Shown here one piece after another: positions 29,125 through 38,682 of a DNA stretch of 64,000 bases (position 1 is the first letter of the stretch; every line of letters starts with the position of its first letter). Source of the DNA: Aliarcobacter cibarius (GTDB lineage: Bacteria; Campylobacterota; Campylobacteria; Campylobacterales; Arcobacteraceae); the NCBI RefSeq assembly GCF_013372265.1, contig NZ_CP054051.1:908587-972586 (forward strand). The letters run 5' to 3'. A program made the position numbers and the translations under genes. The notes under the pieces are model-generated. The model made no database searches and was not told the origin of the DNA. It was given only the letters and a program-made list of their open reading frames with translations.

Positions 29125-29763
29125 TTAGGGCGCTAATCTTTTAATTTCCCAAGAATTATCTTCTTTAAATTCATATAAAAATCTATCGTGAAGTCTATCT
29201 TCCCCACCTTGCCAAAACTCAATTCTTATAGGTTTTATAATGTATCCACCCCAAAAAGATGGAAAAGGAATCTCTTTATTTAAAAATTTATTTTTCATTT
29301 CTTCAAATTTTTGTTCTAACAAAGCTCTTGAACTTATAACTTCACTTTGTCTAGAAACCCAAGCTCCAAGTTGGCTACCTTTTGGTCGACTTAAAAAATA
29401 TTTTAAAGATTCAGCTTTTGATATTTTTTCAACACTACCTTCTATTTTAATTTGTCTTTCAAGAGGAAGCCATGTAAATAAAGCTGCTACTTTTGGGTTT
29501 TGATCTATTTGTTTTGCTTTTTTACTATCATAGTTTGTAAAAAATACAAATCCTTTTTCACTAAAATATTTTAATAATACAGTTCTTACACTAGGCATCA
29601 TTTCATTTCCAACCGTTGCAAGTGTAAAAGCGTTTGGTTCCAATAAATTTTCATTCATCGCATCATTAAACCAAATTTCAAATTGCTTGAAAGGATTTTT
29701 ATTTAAATCATTAATATCAAGATTTTTTGTAGTGTATTTTCCTCTAATATCTGAAATATCCAA
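29125..29763 (-). CDS. pdxH: Pyridoxine/pyridoxamine 5'-phosphate oxidase
   Basis: This 212-residue protein has the standard PdxH length. It shows FEIWFNDAMNENLLEPNAFTLAT split over about 29-50, MPSVRTVLLKYF (FMN site), FFTNYDSKKA, LFTWLPLERQIKIEG, SRPKGSQLGAWVSRQSEVI and the C-terminal IEFWQGGEDRLHDRF with the substrate-binding histidine and arginine. It makes pyridoxal 5'-phosphate in the cytosol using FMN and O2. Single-gene unit, convergent with the upstream diguanylate cyclase gene (4 bases between stops) and divergent from the interrupted PAS-GGDEF-EAL gene. Confidence 0.96.
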   Translation of the reverse strand: MDISDIRGKYTTKNLDINDLNKNPFKQFEIWFNDAMNENLLEPNAFTLATVGNEMMPSVRTVLLKYFSEKGFVFFTNYDSKKAKQIDQNPKVAALFTWLPLERQIKIEGSVEKISKAESLKYFLSRPKGSQLGAWVSRQSEVISSRALLEQKFEEMKNKFLNKEIPFPSFWGGYIIKPIRIEFWQGGEDRLHDRFLYEFKEDNSWEIKRLAP

Positions 29764-31295
29764 AGCTTCTCCTTTGTTTTAGTTTATTCTAGCCAAATAT
29801 TAATTATATTTTATATTTTGTTAAATTAAAGAAGATATAATCGATTAAATAATGTATAAAGGATTTGGAAATTGCCTAATTTTGAGCTTGAAGAGTTAAT
29901 AAAAGAATTAAAAAGAGAAAATTATATTTTAAAACAATATTATAAAGCTGCAGAAGAAACAAATATAGTATCAAAGGGTGATTTACAAGGAAACATAACT
30001 TATGCAAATGATAAATTTGTTGAAGTTTCTCAATATATTAAAGAAGAAGTTATGGGGAAATCTCATAGCCTTTTAAAAGGTGAAGAAAGTAAAGAAAAAT
30101 TTGACGATCTTTGGGAAACTATTAAAAGCAAAAAAAGTTGGAAAGGATTACTTAGAAATAGAAAAAAAGATGGTTCTTTTTATTTTGTAGATAATGTAAT
30201 AACACCAATTTTAAATGAAGATGGAACTATTTTTGAGTACATATCATTTAGACATGAAGTAACTGACTTAGTGGAAAAAACAGAAAAATTAGAGAGGGCT
30301 TTAAGAGAAGATATTGTTACAAAAATTTCAAATAGATTTAAACTATTGGAAGATATTACTGCTTTTTCAAAACCTTCGATTGCTATTATAGATATAGTAA
30401 ATTTTAGTTTAATAAATGATTTATATTCCCATAAAAAAGGAGATAAACTTCTTCAAACTATTGCGAAACGATTAAAAAAAGAGTTGATTAACTATAAAAA
30501 TTATAGTGTATATAGAGTTCATTCTGATGAATTTGCTATTTTGGGTAATTTTGAAGATAGAGAGGATTTTATAAAAAATATAAAAAATATTTTAAAATCA
30601 GTAACAAAAGAACCTATAAAGTTAAGGGATAAAAATATTTATGTTGATTTTAAATATGTTTTTTCATTCGAAGATAAAAAATATTTATTAGAGAGTGCTA
30701 ATATGATAAAAAAGCATTCTCAAAAGTTTAAATATGAGATTATATATAGCAAAGATTTGCAACTTGAAAAATTTTATGAGAATAATAGGATTTGGGCAGT
30801 AAGAATAAAGAATGCATTAAATGATGATAGAATAGTTCCTTTTTATCAGGCTATTTATAATACAAAAACAAAAAAAATAGAAAAATATGAATGTTTAGTT
30901 AGATTAATTGAAAAAGATGGAAAGGTCTATTCTCCATTTTATTTTTTAGATATAGCTAAGAAATCTAGACAGTATTTATTGATTACAAAAAAAGTAATTG
31001 AAAAATCTTTTGAATATTTTAAGGATAAAGATTTTGAATTTAGTATAAATCTAACTTTGGAAGATATAATTGATAAAAATATGAGAGAATTTATCTTAAA
31101 AAAACTACATGAATACAATATTGGACATAAAGTTGTTTTTGAAATAGTTGAAAGTGAAGAAATAGTTGACTTTGATGAAATAAATGAATTTATTGCAAAC
31201 GTAAGAGAACTTGGATGTAAGATTGCAATTGATGATTTTGGAAGTGGTTACTCAAATTTTGCATATTTGATTAAATTAAAAGCTGACTATATAAA

Positions 31296-32765
31296 CCCAG
31301 ATTATGCAATAGAAGAAGCAATAAAATATTTATTTATAACTAAAAGTTATAGATTTTCTCTGTAATTTTTAAGTATTTTTATTGAAAATTATCTATGTAT
31401 ACTTAAAGGGAATTTGACTTTGTTTTACGTTTTCAAATAAACCATTCATCCAAGTTCTTCTTTTTTGTGGAAGTGATATTTTTAGTACTTTTTGATTTGA
31501 ATGTTCTGTTATCCAAGATCCTAATGCAAAGCAATAGGATCGTAGTGTTGAAAGCATCATATTTGAATTTACTACTTCATGTTTAAAAAGTGCCATAATA
31601 TTGTATGCCATCATAATAAATCTAAAAGAGGCTTCTGTGGCATAAAAATCTTTTAAGCAGAAGTTATCAGCTCCAAAATCATATTTAAGTTCTTTTATTC
31701 TATTTTCACAATCAGCTCTTGTGTTATATATATTATAAATTTGATCAACTGGCAGTTCAATATTAGTAACATAAGCACTATATCTATATATAGGTTCATC
31801 GAATAGAAGTTTACCACCTGATTTTGGGTATTCTTCACTTAATTTTCTAACAATTATATATCTTCTTTCACTTCCGTTATCAGGTTTAAATCTTAGGCTT
31901 GCTACATCAAGTCCTTTTGTGATTTTAATCCACTTAGTTATATTTCCAATGGTGTATTTTATATTTTCATAAAATTTTACAGCCACAATATAATTAATAC
32001 CTCTTTTTTCAAACCATTCTAAGAATTCTTGTGAATAAAATCCACTATCTGCTCTTACAAGTCCAACTTTTTTATCTTTTAAGCATATATCAAATGTCTC
32101 ATTTAAAAATGCGTCATAATTATTAAGTGAACTAGTATTACCACTTCTCATCCATGTATTTGCTATCATTTTTGTTTGATCTATAAATGCAATAATTGGA
32201 TGATGTGAGTTTCTACCAGGTTTTTTAGGGTTATAACCTTTCTTAGCTCCTTCTTGTTCACCATATCTTGTTATTACTGTTGAATCTAAATCAATTGTTA
32301 GTGGTCCTACATCTAGTTGTGAAAGGAATTTTTGTTGTAATATTGGAAATATTTCAGAATTCTTTTCAATATTAAATTTATGAAAAAATCTGCTATATGT
32401 TGATTGACTTGGCAATTTATCTATTTCAAATATTGTTTGTAATGTTGTATCATATCTTAACCAATCGGCATGGATATATCTACTTGCTCCTGTAAATATA
32501 GCTAACCAAAATCCTTGAATAATATTTATTGGATCATATGCTCTATTTGAAAATCCAATAGGTAAATTTACACTTTTTAAATCTTCAATTACTCTTGTTT
32601 TATCTATAAAATTTTTTAATAATTTCATCCCACCAAATGGTGTAACTTTTTTATCAGAATACTCAATTTTTAATTCACCCATTTGGTGTTCCTTATGAAT
32701 GCTTATGAAGTGTTATTTTATGGTACTTTATTTTAGATTCTTATTTAGCTATTGCATAATGCGGG
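31296..32765 (-). mobile_element. IS1380-family insertion sequence, complete
   Basis: About 1470 bases. The ends are inverted repeats: left CCCAGATTATGCAATAG (31296-31312), right (reverse complement of 32749-32765) CCCGCATTATGCAATAG, 15 of 17 identical. A direct duplication ATAAA flanks it (31291-31295 and 32766-32770), the 5-bp class known for IS1380 relatives. It contains one intact transposase gene on the minus strand. Inserted in the EAL region of the interrupted gene. Confidence 0.93.
31393..32682 (-). CDS. IS1380-family transposase
   Basis: This 429-residue transposase appears complete. Its DDE residues sit in GPLTIDLDSTVITRYG (first Asp), VGLVRADSGFYSQEF (second Asp) and NRIKELKYDFGADNF (Glu). 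The opening (KKVTPFGGMKLLKNFIDKT) and PSQSTYSRFFHKF are typical of IS1380 transposases (DDE group 1). The start is ATG at 32682, 83 bases inside the right terminal repeat. It lies opposite to the interrupted host gene. No frameshift or internal stop is present, so the element may still move. Confidence 0.92.
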   Translation of the reverse strand: MGELKIEYSDKKVTPFGGMKLLKNFIDKTRVIEDLKSVNLPIGFSNRAYDPINIIQGFWLAIFTGASRYIHADWLRYDTTLQTIFEIDKLPSQSTYSRFFHKFNIEKNSEIFPILQQKFLSQLDVGPLTIDLDSTVITRYGEQEGAKKGYNPKKPGRNSHHPIIAFIDQTKMIANTWMRSGNTSSLNNYDAFLNETFDICLKDKKVGLVRADSGFYSQEFLEWFEKRGINYIVAVKFYENIKYTIGNITKWIKITKGLDVASLRFKPDNGSERRYIIVRKLSEEYPKSGGKLLFDEPIYRYSAYVTNIELPVDQIYNIYNTRADCENRIKELKYDFGADNFCLKDFYATEASFRFIMMAYNIMALFKHEVVNSNMMLSTLRSYCFALGSWITEHSNQKVLKISLPQKRRTWMNGLFENVKQSQIPFKYT

Positions 32766-32877
32766 ATAAAAATTGATGGCTCATTAATTAAAGATTTTAT
32801 TACAGATACTAATTAGTCACTCCTGAAGAACACTACAAATACCTTAATTAAGGCATTTGTCACTACTTTTTTGCTAT

Positions 32878-32926
32878 AATTTCGACCAATTATATATGAA
32901 ATATGACTAAATTATTGGTCGAAATT
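32878..32926 (+). repeat. Inverted repeat in the IS5-like transposase leader
   Basis: AATTTCGACCAAT (32878-32890) and its exact reverse complement (32914-32926) are separated by 23 bases. The right arm ends just before GGAG and the GTG start at 32938. The left arm overlaps a TATAAT box at 32875-32880. It could be a transposase or repressor operator, or an RNA stem affecting the ribosome site. Confidence 0.75.
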
Positions 32927-32937
32927 TGGAGAAATAA

Positions 32938-34320
32938 GTGCAGAAAAATCTCTTTTATGGTTCATTAATGGATATGTTAGATTCAAAAGATCCTTTAGTT
33001 GTTTTAGCAGATACAATTAAGTGGTCGAAATTTGAAGATGAATTTGCACAATATTACTCTAAAGAGGGAAGACCAGCTAAACCAATTCGTTTAATGGTTG
33101 GATTACTATTACTAAAACAGTTAGAAAATCTTAGTGATGAAAATGTAGTTATTGCTTGGAAAAGAAATCCATACTTTCAATATTTCTGTGGATTTAGTGA
33201 TTTCCAAACAGCATTACCATGTCATAGTACTGATTTAGTTTATTTTAGAAATAGAATAGGTAAAAAAGGATTTGAATTTATTTTTAAACATAGTATTGAA
33301 ATTCATAGTAATGAAAATCTAAATGAATCACAAGTAATAGCTGATACAACTATTCAAGAGAGTAATTTAACCTACCCAACAGATGGTAAACTAGCAATTA
33401 AAATAATTAACCATTTGCATAAAATAGTAAAAGTTGAAAATATTAAACTAAGAAGAAGCTATATCAAAGAGATAAAACAACATAGAATAAATTTAAGATT
33501 CTTTAGACATCCAAAAAAGATTATAAAAGCAAAAGCTTCTATGAAAAGACTCAGAACAATTGCAAAAACAATTCTTAGAGATATTGATAGAAAATTTGGT
33601 GATAATCTTGAACTTCATAATAAATATGCTACTAAATTTTACTTGTACATAAGAGTACTTTTACAAGAGAAAAATACAAAGAATAAAATTTACTCTTTAC
33701 ATGAAATAGATGCATATGCAGTAAATAAAGGTAAAGACCATAAAGGTTATGAATATGGTACAAAAGCTTCTGTTGTAACAACTAAAAATTCAGGAATTAT
33801 TGTTGGAGTTTCTGCACATAGAGAAAATGAACATGATAGTAAAACTCTAAAGTTAGCATTAGAAAATACAATTTCAAATTTAGGATCTAAAACTATAAAT
33901 GAAGTTATTTGTGATAGAGGATATAGAGGAAGTAAACAAATAATAATCAATAATGAAACTGTTATTGATATCTCAATACCAAGTAATTTACAAAAGAAAG
34001 ATACAACTAAACAAATTAATATCAAAAAAGAGAAATTTAGAAGAAGAGCAGCAATAGAACCTATTATTGGACACTTAAAATCTGATCATAGAATGCAAAG
34101 AAATTATCTTAAAGGATTTCTTGGCGACCAGATTAATCTTTTACTAGCAGCAACAGCATTTAATCTAAAAAAGTGGATGAATATCTACTTTTATGCATTT
34201 TTTACAGGAAATTTATCTTTATTAAAAGAAGCTTATCAACAATTGCAACACCAAAAAGAACTGATTATGTTCTTATTGCAACTAAAAATCACCATGAAAT
34301 TTTCAAATTTGGATTATTAA
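32938..34320 (+). CDS. IS5-like transposase
   Basis: This 460-residue transposase starts at GTG with GGAG 5 bases upstream. The N-terminal part (KEGRPAKPIRLMVGLLLLKQ, FQYFCGF) is the IS5/IS1182-type helix-turn-helix region. Catalytic residues are in VIADTTIQESNLTYPTD (Asp), VICDRGYRGSK (Asp) and AIEPIIGHLKSDHRM (Glu, the Y/R/E/K region). No stop or frameshift interrupts it. I place it in the IS5/IS1182 assemblage without certainty about subgroup. It is transcribed in the same direction as the broken host gene. Confidence 0.88.
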   Translation: MQKNLFYGSLMDMLDSKDPLVVLADTIKWSKFEDEFAQYYSKEGRPAKPIRLMVGLLLLKQLENLSDENVVIAWKRNPYFQYFCGFSDFQTALPCHSTDLVYFRNRIGKKGFEFIFKHSIEIHSNENLNESQVIADTTIQESNLTYPTDGKLAIKIINHLHKIVKVENIKLRRSYIKEIKQHRINLRFFRHPKKIIKAKASMKRLRTIAKTILRDIDRKFGDNLELHNKYATKFYLYIRVLLQEKNTKNKIYSLHEIDAYAVNKGKDHKGYEYGTKASVVTTKNSGIIVGVSAHRENEHDSKTLKLALENTISNLGSKTINEVICDRGYRGSKQIIINNETVIDISIPSNLQKKDTTKQINIKKEKFRRRAAIEPIIGHLKSDHRMQRNYLKGFLGDQINLLLAATAFNLKKWMNIYFYAFFTGNLSLLKEAYQQLQHQKELIMFLLQLKITMKFSNLDY

Positions 34321-34536
34321 AAAAAATTAAACTCCAAAAGTGTGTTTTTCAGGACTGACTAATTATTTCAATATTGTAAAAACAATTTTAGAATTTGCTA
34401 AACTTCAAAATATTAAAACAGTTGCTGAATTTGTATCTCAAAAAGAGATTCTGGAAAAAGTTACTAGTATGGGAATAGATTATGCTCAAGGTTTCTATAT
34501 ACATGAGCCAAGTAATAAGATTTTGATTTGAAAATA

Positions 34537-34558
34537 CTTAAGAGATAAATCTCTTAAG
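34537..34558. terminator. Bidirectional terminator between convergent genes
   Basis: CTTAAGAGA and TCTCTTAAG form a perfect 9-bp stem with loop TAAA between the end of the interrupted PAS-GGDEF-EAL gene and the convergent flavin reductase gene, overlapping the latter's stop codon. Confidence 0.75.
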
Positions 34559-35063
34559 CGTTTGTAAGTTTAGCTAATTTTAAAATTACAGCTTTTGCTG
34601 CATCTTCATTTAGTGCTTTTTCATAAGTAGTAAGAATTTCTCTAGCTAAAATATTTGCTCCAAGGTGTTGGAACATAATTCTCATTGCTTGAAGACCTTT
34701 TTGTCCTCCACCACCGCTGTGCGTTGCCAATGCTACATCTTTATCATCAAAAGCATCTCTCCAGTTTTTTGTTGCTCTTGAAGTCCAAGCCATAGCATTG
34801 TTTAAAACAGGGGGCATAACTCCGTTATATTCTGGTGCTACAATTATAAAAGCTTTTAAATCCATAATTTTCGTTGCTAAATCTAAAACAGATTCAGGAA
34901 TTCCATTTTTTTCTTCTTCGTTTGTACTATAAAGTGGAAGATTATAATCAACCAAATTTATAAGTTCAGTTTCTACATTTAAATTTTTTGCTAATTCTTG
35001 AAATTTTAAACCTAATTTTAAATTATTATTTGAACTAGCTACAATGATTCCTATTTTTGACAT
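34554..35063 (-). CDS. NAD(P)H-dependent FMN reductase family protein
   Basis: This 169-residue flavodoxin-fold protein starts KIGIIVASSNNNLKLGLKF, the phosphate-binding loop of the NADPH-dependent FMN reductase family. It contains VAPEYNGVMPPVLNNAMAWTSR (about 79-100), the GP/APEYNG..P..LKNA.DW motif, and a glycine-rich SGGGGQKG stretch (about 117-124). It should be a cytosolic flavoprotein reducing FMN, quinones or similar acceptors. Single-gene unit, divergent from the histidine kinase. Confidence 0.88.
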   Translation of the reverse strand: MSKIGIIVASSNNNLKLGLKFQELAKNLNVETELINLVDYNLPLYSTNEEEKNGIPESVLDLATKIMDLKAFIIVAPEYNGVMPPVLNNAMAWTSRATKNWRDAFDDKDVALATHSGGGGQKGLQAMRIMFQHLGANILAREILTTYEKALNEDAAKAVILKLAKLTNA

Positions 35064-35183
35064 ATTATTTTCCTAATAAAATTTTAAAAAATAATTATAA
35101 CTTATTTTAAATAATAAAGCAGATTTTATAAAAATTCTTATATAATCGGTCAAGTATTAAATTTTAAATCAAAGATATGTAAA

Positions 35184-37067
35184 ATGGATAAAGAAAAAGA
35201 ACAACAACTATTAAAAATTATAAGATACGCACCAGTTGTTTTGATCCTATTTTTGACTTCTATTTTAGTTCTTTTTTTATATATAGAAAATAAAAGAGAA
35301 TTTTTAAATGAAAAAAAAGATTTGGAAAAGAAATTTTATTTACAAAATGCAAATATGATAAAAGATGAAGTAAATAGGGCTTATTCATATGTACAATATA
35401 TCCAAGAAAATTCAGAAAAAGAACTTAGAACTTCAATAAAAAGTAAAGCTTATGAGGCTCACTCAATAGCCTCAAATATTTATGAAAAATATAAAGATAT
35501 AAAAAATAGAAATGAAATTATTGAAATTATAAAAATTACTCTAGATAAAATAAGATATAACGAAGGAAGGGGTTATTTTTATATTATTGATGAATTTGGC
35601 AATATGCTTTTAACTCCACTTGATAAAGAAGGAGAGGGAAAGAATTATTTAGAATATAAAGATGATAATGGTTATGCATTTGTAAAAACAATAGTTAACA
35701 CTCTAAATAATAAAGGTGAAAGATATGATGAATATTATTGGAATAATCCAACTACTAATCTATCTTCAAGAAAAATCGCATTCTATAAATATTTTGAACC
35801 ATTAAATTTTGTAATTGGAACAGGAGAATATTTTGATGAATATAATGATAATGTTCAACGAAAAGTAGTTGATTATTTAAATACTATAAAGTTTGGTAAA
35901 AGTGGAAATATTTTTATCATTACAAAAGAAGGTGTATATTTAAATAAAGATGAACAACTTATAAACTCAAAAGATAAGTTCGATAGTCTTGTATCTGCAA
36001 GAAAAATTAATTTTCAAGGTATGATAGATGCTGCAAATTCAAAAGTTGATAATTTTTATAAATATGAAGAAAAATACGCTAATTCAAATGTAGATTACAA
36101 AGTAAATAAAATCAGTTATGTAAAAGCGCTTAGTAGTTGGGATTGGATTATTGGTGCTTTATTTTATGAAGATGATGTAGATTTTGAAATAATTGAGGTA
36201 AAGAAAAAACTTGATAAAGATTTTGAGCAAAATATAAAAGATACTTTAGTTGGTAGTGTTATATTAATTATATTTTTACTAATAATCTCTTATTACGTTT
36301 CAAAATATATTGAAAAGAAGTTTATAAAATATAAAGAAGAGTTAAGTAGTAGACAAGCACTACTTTTTCAACAATCAAAAATGGCAACTATGGGAGAAAT
36401 GATCGGAAATATAGCTCATCAATGGAGACAACCATTGTCTGTTATTACCGCATCAGCAAGTGGTATGTTAATTCAAAAAGAGATGGGAACTCTTACTGAT
36501 GCATTTTTTTTAGAATCTACTAAAAAAATAAACGCTTCAGCATTTTATCTTTCTCAAACAATAGATGATTTTAGAAATTTCTTTAGTCCAAATAAAGAGA
36601 AAGAAAATTTTAAAATTGTAAATACAATATCAAAAACTTTGGATTTAATTTCAGTTCAATTAAATACTAAAGATATATTTATTATAAAAAATATTCAAGA
36701 TGTAGAGATTTTTTCTCATGAAAATAAATTAATTCAAGCTTTAATAAATATATTAAATAATGCAAGAGATGAGTTAATTAATAAAGATTATGAAAAGTAT
36801 ATTTTTATTGATGTCTATAAAAAACACGAGCAATTAAAGATTATTATAAAAGATAATGCGGGTGGAGTTGAGAAAGAAAATTTATCAAAAATATTTAATC
36901 CATATTTCACTACAAAAGATAAAAATCAAGGTACAGGGATAGGTTTATATATGACTCAAGAGATTATTTTACAGTTGAATGGAGAAATTTCTGTTCAAAA
37001 TGTTGAGTTTAATTATAATAAACAAAAATACAAAGGTGCTGAATTTACTATTACTTTAAATGTTTAA
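35184..37067 (+). CDS. Cache-domain sensor histidine kinase
   Basis: This 627-residue protein has a first helix (about 13-35), a large periplasmic region with two sCache_2-type repeats (YFYIIDEFGNMLLTP at about 130-144 and NIFIITKEGVYLNK at about 240-253, followed by GTGEYFD and GALFYED), and a second helix (about 350-370). The kinase core has H-box IGNIAHQWRQPLSVI (about 408-422), N-box LINILNNARDEL, DNAGGV and GTGIGLYM. Such double Cache repeats usually bind small organic acids. No response regulator lies next to it. It precedes the zinc-type ABC genes by about 46 bases. Confidence 0.9.
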   Translation: MDKEKEQQLLKIIRYAPVVLILFLTSILVLFLYIENKREFLNEKKDLEKKFYLQNANMIKDEVNRAYSYVQYIQENSEKELRTSIKSKAYEAHSIASNIYEKYKDIKNRNEIIEIIKITLDKIRYNEGRGYFYIIDEFGNMLLTPLDKEGEGKNYLEYKDDNGYAFVKTIVNTLNNKGERYDEYYWNNPTTNLSSRKIAFYKYFEPLNFVIGTGEYFDEYNDNVQRKVVDYLNTIKFGKSGNIFIITKEGVYLNKDEQLINSKDKFDSLVSARKINFQGMIDAANSKVDNFYKYEEKYANSNVDYKVNKISYVKALSSWDWIIGALFYEDDVDFEIIEVKKKLDKDFEQNIKDTLVGSVILIIFLLIISYYVSKYIEKKFIKYKEELSSRQALLFQQSKMATMGEMIGNIAHQWRQPLSVITASASGMLIQKEMGTLTDAFFLESTKKINASAFYLSQTIDDFRNFFSPNKEKENFKIVNTISKTLDLISVQLNTKDIFIIKNIQDVEIFSHENKLIQALINILNNARDELINKDYEKYIFIDVYKKHEQLKIIIKDNAGGVEKENLSKIFNPYFTTKDKNQGTGIGLYMTQEIILQLNGEISVQNVEFNYNKQKYKGAEFTITLNV

Positions 37068-37113
37068 TTGATTTTTAGGTAACATTGCAACCAAGTTGCA
37101 GAAAAAGGTTAAT

Positions 37114-37854
37114 ATGAATTTAATACAAATAGAAAATTTAACACATTATTATGGAAACACAAAAGCTTTAGAAAATGTAAATCTTACTATAAAAAATAGT
37201 GATTTTCTAGCCATCATTGGACCAAATGGTGGTGGAAAATCTACTCTTCTTAAGATTATTTTAGAACTCTTACCTCTTCAAAAGGGAAAATTGACAAAAA
37301 ATATAAAAAATAGTGAAGTAGGGTATGTTCCTCAAAATACAAATTTAAATACAGATTTTCCAATAACAGCTTTAGAAGTTGTTTTAATGGGACATATAAA
37401 AACTAAAAGAAAGCTATTTGGTTATGCAAAAGAAGATATTGATTGTGCTTTAAGTTCTTTAAAACAAGTAGGAATGGAAAAATTTGCAGATAAAAAAATT
37501 GGAGATTTAAGTGGAGGGCAAAGACAAAGAGTTTTTATTGCTCGTGCTTTGTGTTCAAATCCAAAAATACTAATGTTAGATGAGCCAACAGCTAGCATTG
37601 ATGTGCAAGGTCAGCAAGATATATATGAACTTTTAAGAGAGCTTAATAAATCTATAGCAATAGTTGTTGTGAGTCATGATTTATCAATTTTATTAAATTA
37701 TGCAAAAGATGTAGCTCATGTCAATAGAAGTTTGGTTTATCATAGTCTAAAAGATGTTCAAAGAAATGTTACTTTAGGTGATGATCATTTATGTGAAGTT
37801 GAGTTGTTGTCAGCTTTAGGAAAAACACAAATGTGTTGCAATCATAAGCATTAA
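37114..37854 (+). CDS. znuC: ZnuC-type metal ABC transporter ATPase
   Basis: The 246-residue ATPase has Walker A GPNGGGKST (about 37-45), signature LSGGQRQR (about 134-141), Walker B ILMLDEP (about 154-160) and the H-loop VVSHD. It belongs to the zinc/manganese/iron chelate group (ZnuC/MntB/FimC) by the pairing with a Znu-type permease. I chose ATG at 37114 with AAGG upstream; a TTG at 37096 in frame is possible but poorer. The C-terminus ends CCNHKH, a possible metal-binding tail. A short inverted repeat TGCAAC-CAA-GTTGCA lies just upstream. Confidence 0.88.
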   Translation: MNLIQIENLTHYYGNTKALENVNLTIKNSDFLAIIGPNGGGKSTLLKIILELLPLQKGKLTKNIKNSEVGYVPQNTNLNTDFPITALEVVLMGHIKTKRKLFGYAKEDIDCALSSLKQVGMEKFADKKIGDLSGGQRQRVFIARALCSNPKILMLDEPTASIDVQGQQDIYELLRELNKSIAIVVVSHDLSILLNYAKDVAHVNRSLVYHSLKDVQRNVTLGDDHLCEVELLSALGKTQMCCNHKH

Positions 37855-37863
37855 GGTAAAAAT

Positions 37864-38682
37864 ATGTTAGAAGTTTTACAATATGATTTTATACAAAATG
37901 CAATAATTGCAGGAATCTTAATTTCAATTGCAGCTGGAATTATTGGAAGTTTAGTTGTAGTAAATAAAATTACTTTTTTAACAGGTGGAATTGCTCATAG
38001 TGCTTATGGAGGAATTGGTCTTGCTGTTTATTTAGGAATTCCAATACTTTTTGGAGCTACTATTTTTGCCATTATTACTGCTATTTTAATTGCTATCATT
38101 ACTTTAAAAAATAAAAGTAGAATAGATGCAATTATTGGAATGATGTGGGCAAGTGGAATGGCCATAGGAATAGTATTTATTGATATAACACCAGGCTATA
38201 ATGTTGATTTAATGAGCTACTTATTTGGAAGTATTATTGCTGTATCTAGTGAAGATTTAATTTTTATGACTTTACTTGATATTTTTATTATAATAATTGT
38301 TGTATTTTTTTATAAACCAATTTTAGCAGTGTCTTATGATAGTGAGTTTGCAGGTTTACGAGGAATAAATGTAAAGTTTTTTTATACACTTATTTTGATT
38401 TTAGCAAGTTTGTGTGTAGTTGCTGCAATAAAGGCAGTTGGACTCATTTTAGTTATTGCTCTTCTTACAATTCCAACATATTTAGCAGAAACTTTCGCAA
38501 ATAAATTATCAAATATGATGATTATTAGCTCAATTTTAGCTACAATGTTTACACTTTGTGGGTTAGTTATCTCATATTTGTATGATATTAGTTCAGGTGC
38601 TAGTATTATAATGGTCAGTGTTGTTGCTTTGGCAACTATAAAAATATTAAAAAATAAAAAAGAAAGACGGAAAAACCAATGA
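37864..38682 (+). CDS. znuB: ZnuB-type metal ABC transporter permease
   Basis: This 272-residue integral membrane protein has about eight helices and the ABC-3 family blocks FLTGGIAHSAYGGIGLAVYLG (about 39-59), GMMWASGMAIGIVFI and KAVGLILVIALLTIPTYLA (about 189-207). It should form the inner-membrane channel with the ATPase gene 9 bases upstream. No gene for the periplasmic zinc-binding protein (ZnuA) lies next to these two. The stop overlaps the ATG of the CvfB-like gene by 4 bases. Confidence 0.9.
   Translation: MLEVLQYDFIQNAIIAGILISIAAGIIGSLVVVNKITFLTGGIAHSAYGGIGLAVYLGIPILFGATIFAIITAILIAIITLKNKSRIDAIIGMMWASGMAIGIVFIDITPGYNVDLMSYLFGSIIAVSSEDLIFMTLLDIFIIIIVVFFYKPILAVSYDSEFAGLRGINVKFFYTLILILASLCVVAAIKAVGLILVIALLTIPTYLAETFANKLSNMMIISSILATMFTLCGLVISYLYDISSGASIIMVSVVALATIKILKNKKERRKNQ

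Larger units (their letters stand above)
32816..34359 (+). mobile_element. IS5-like insertion sequence, complete
   Basis: About 1544 bases. Terminal inverted repeats are GTCACTCCTGAAGAACAC at the left and, on the opposite strand at the right end, GTCAGTCCTGAAAAACAC (16 of 18 identical). TAATTA flanks both sides (32810-32815 and 34360-34365). Because that target is itself palindromic, the true duplication could be 4 bp (AATT) or 6 bp; either reading restores the same host sequence. It carries one intact transposase on the plus strand and a hairpin in its leader. It lies 50 bases from the IS1380 element. Confidence 0.9.
29872..34531 (+). pseudogene. PAS-GGDEF-EAL gene interrupted by two insertion sequences
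   Basis: The 5' part (29872-31295, TTG start) encodes a PAS domain (about 15-130), a degenerate GGDEF domain (HSDEF, about 140-300) and the EAL domain up to IDDFGSGYSNF and KADYI. There an IS1380-type element is inserted. A 50-base piece between the two elements continues with KIDGSLIKDF, and after the second element 34366-34531 encodes KTILEFAKLQ to the stop. Removing both elements with one copy of each target duplication gives 1424+45+166 = 1635 bases, an exact 545-codon frame (544 residues). The break separates catalytic IDDFG from the lysine (IKIDG) and VAEF glutamate, so phosphodiesterase activity should be lost. It is a close paralogue of the protein at 21818-23905. Confidence 0.93.
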
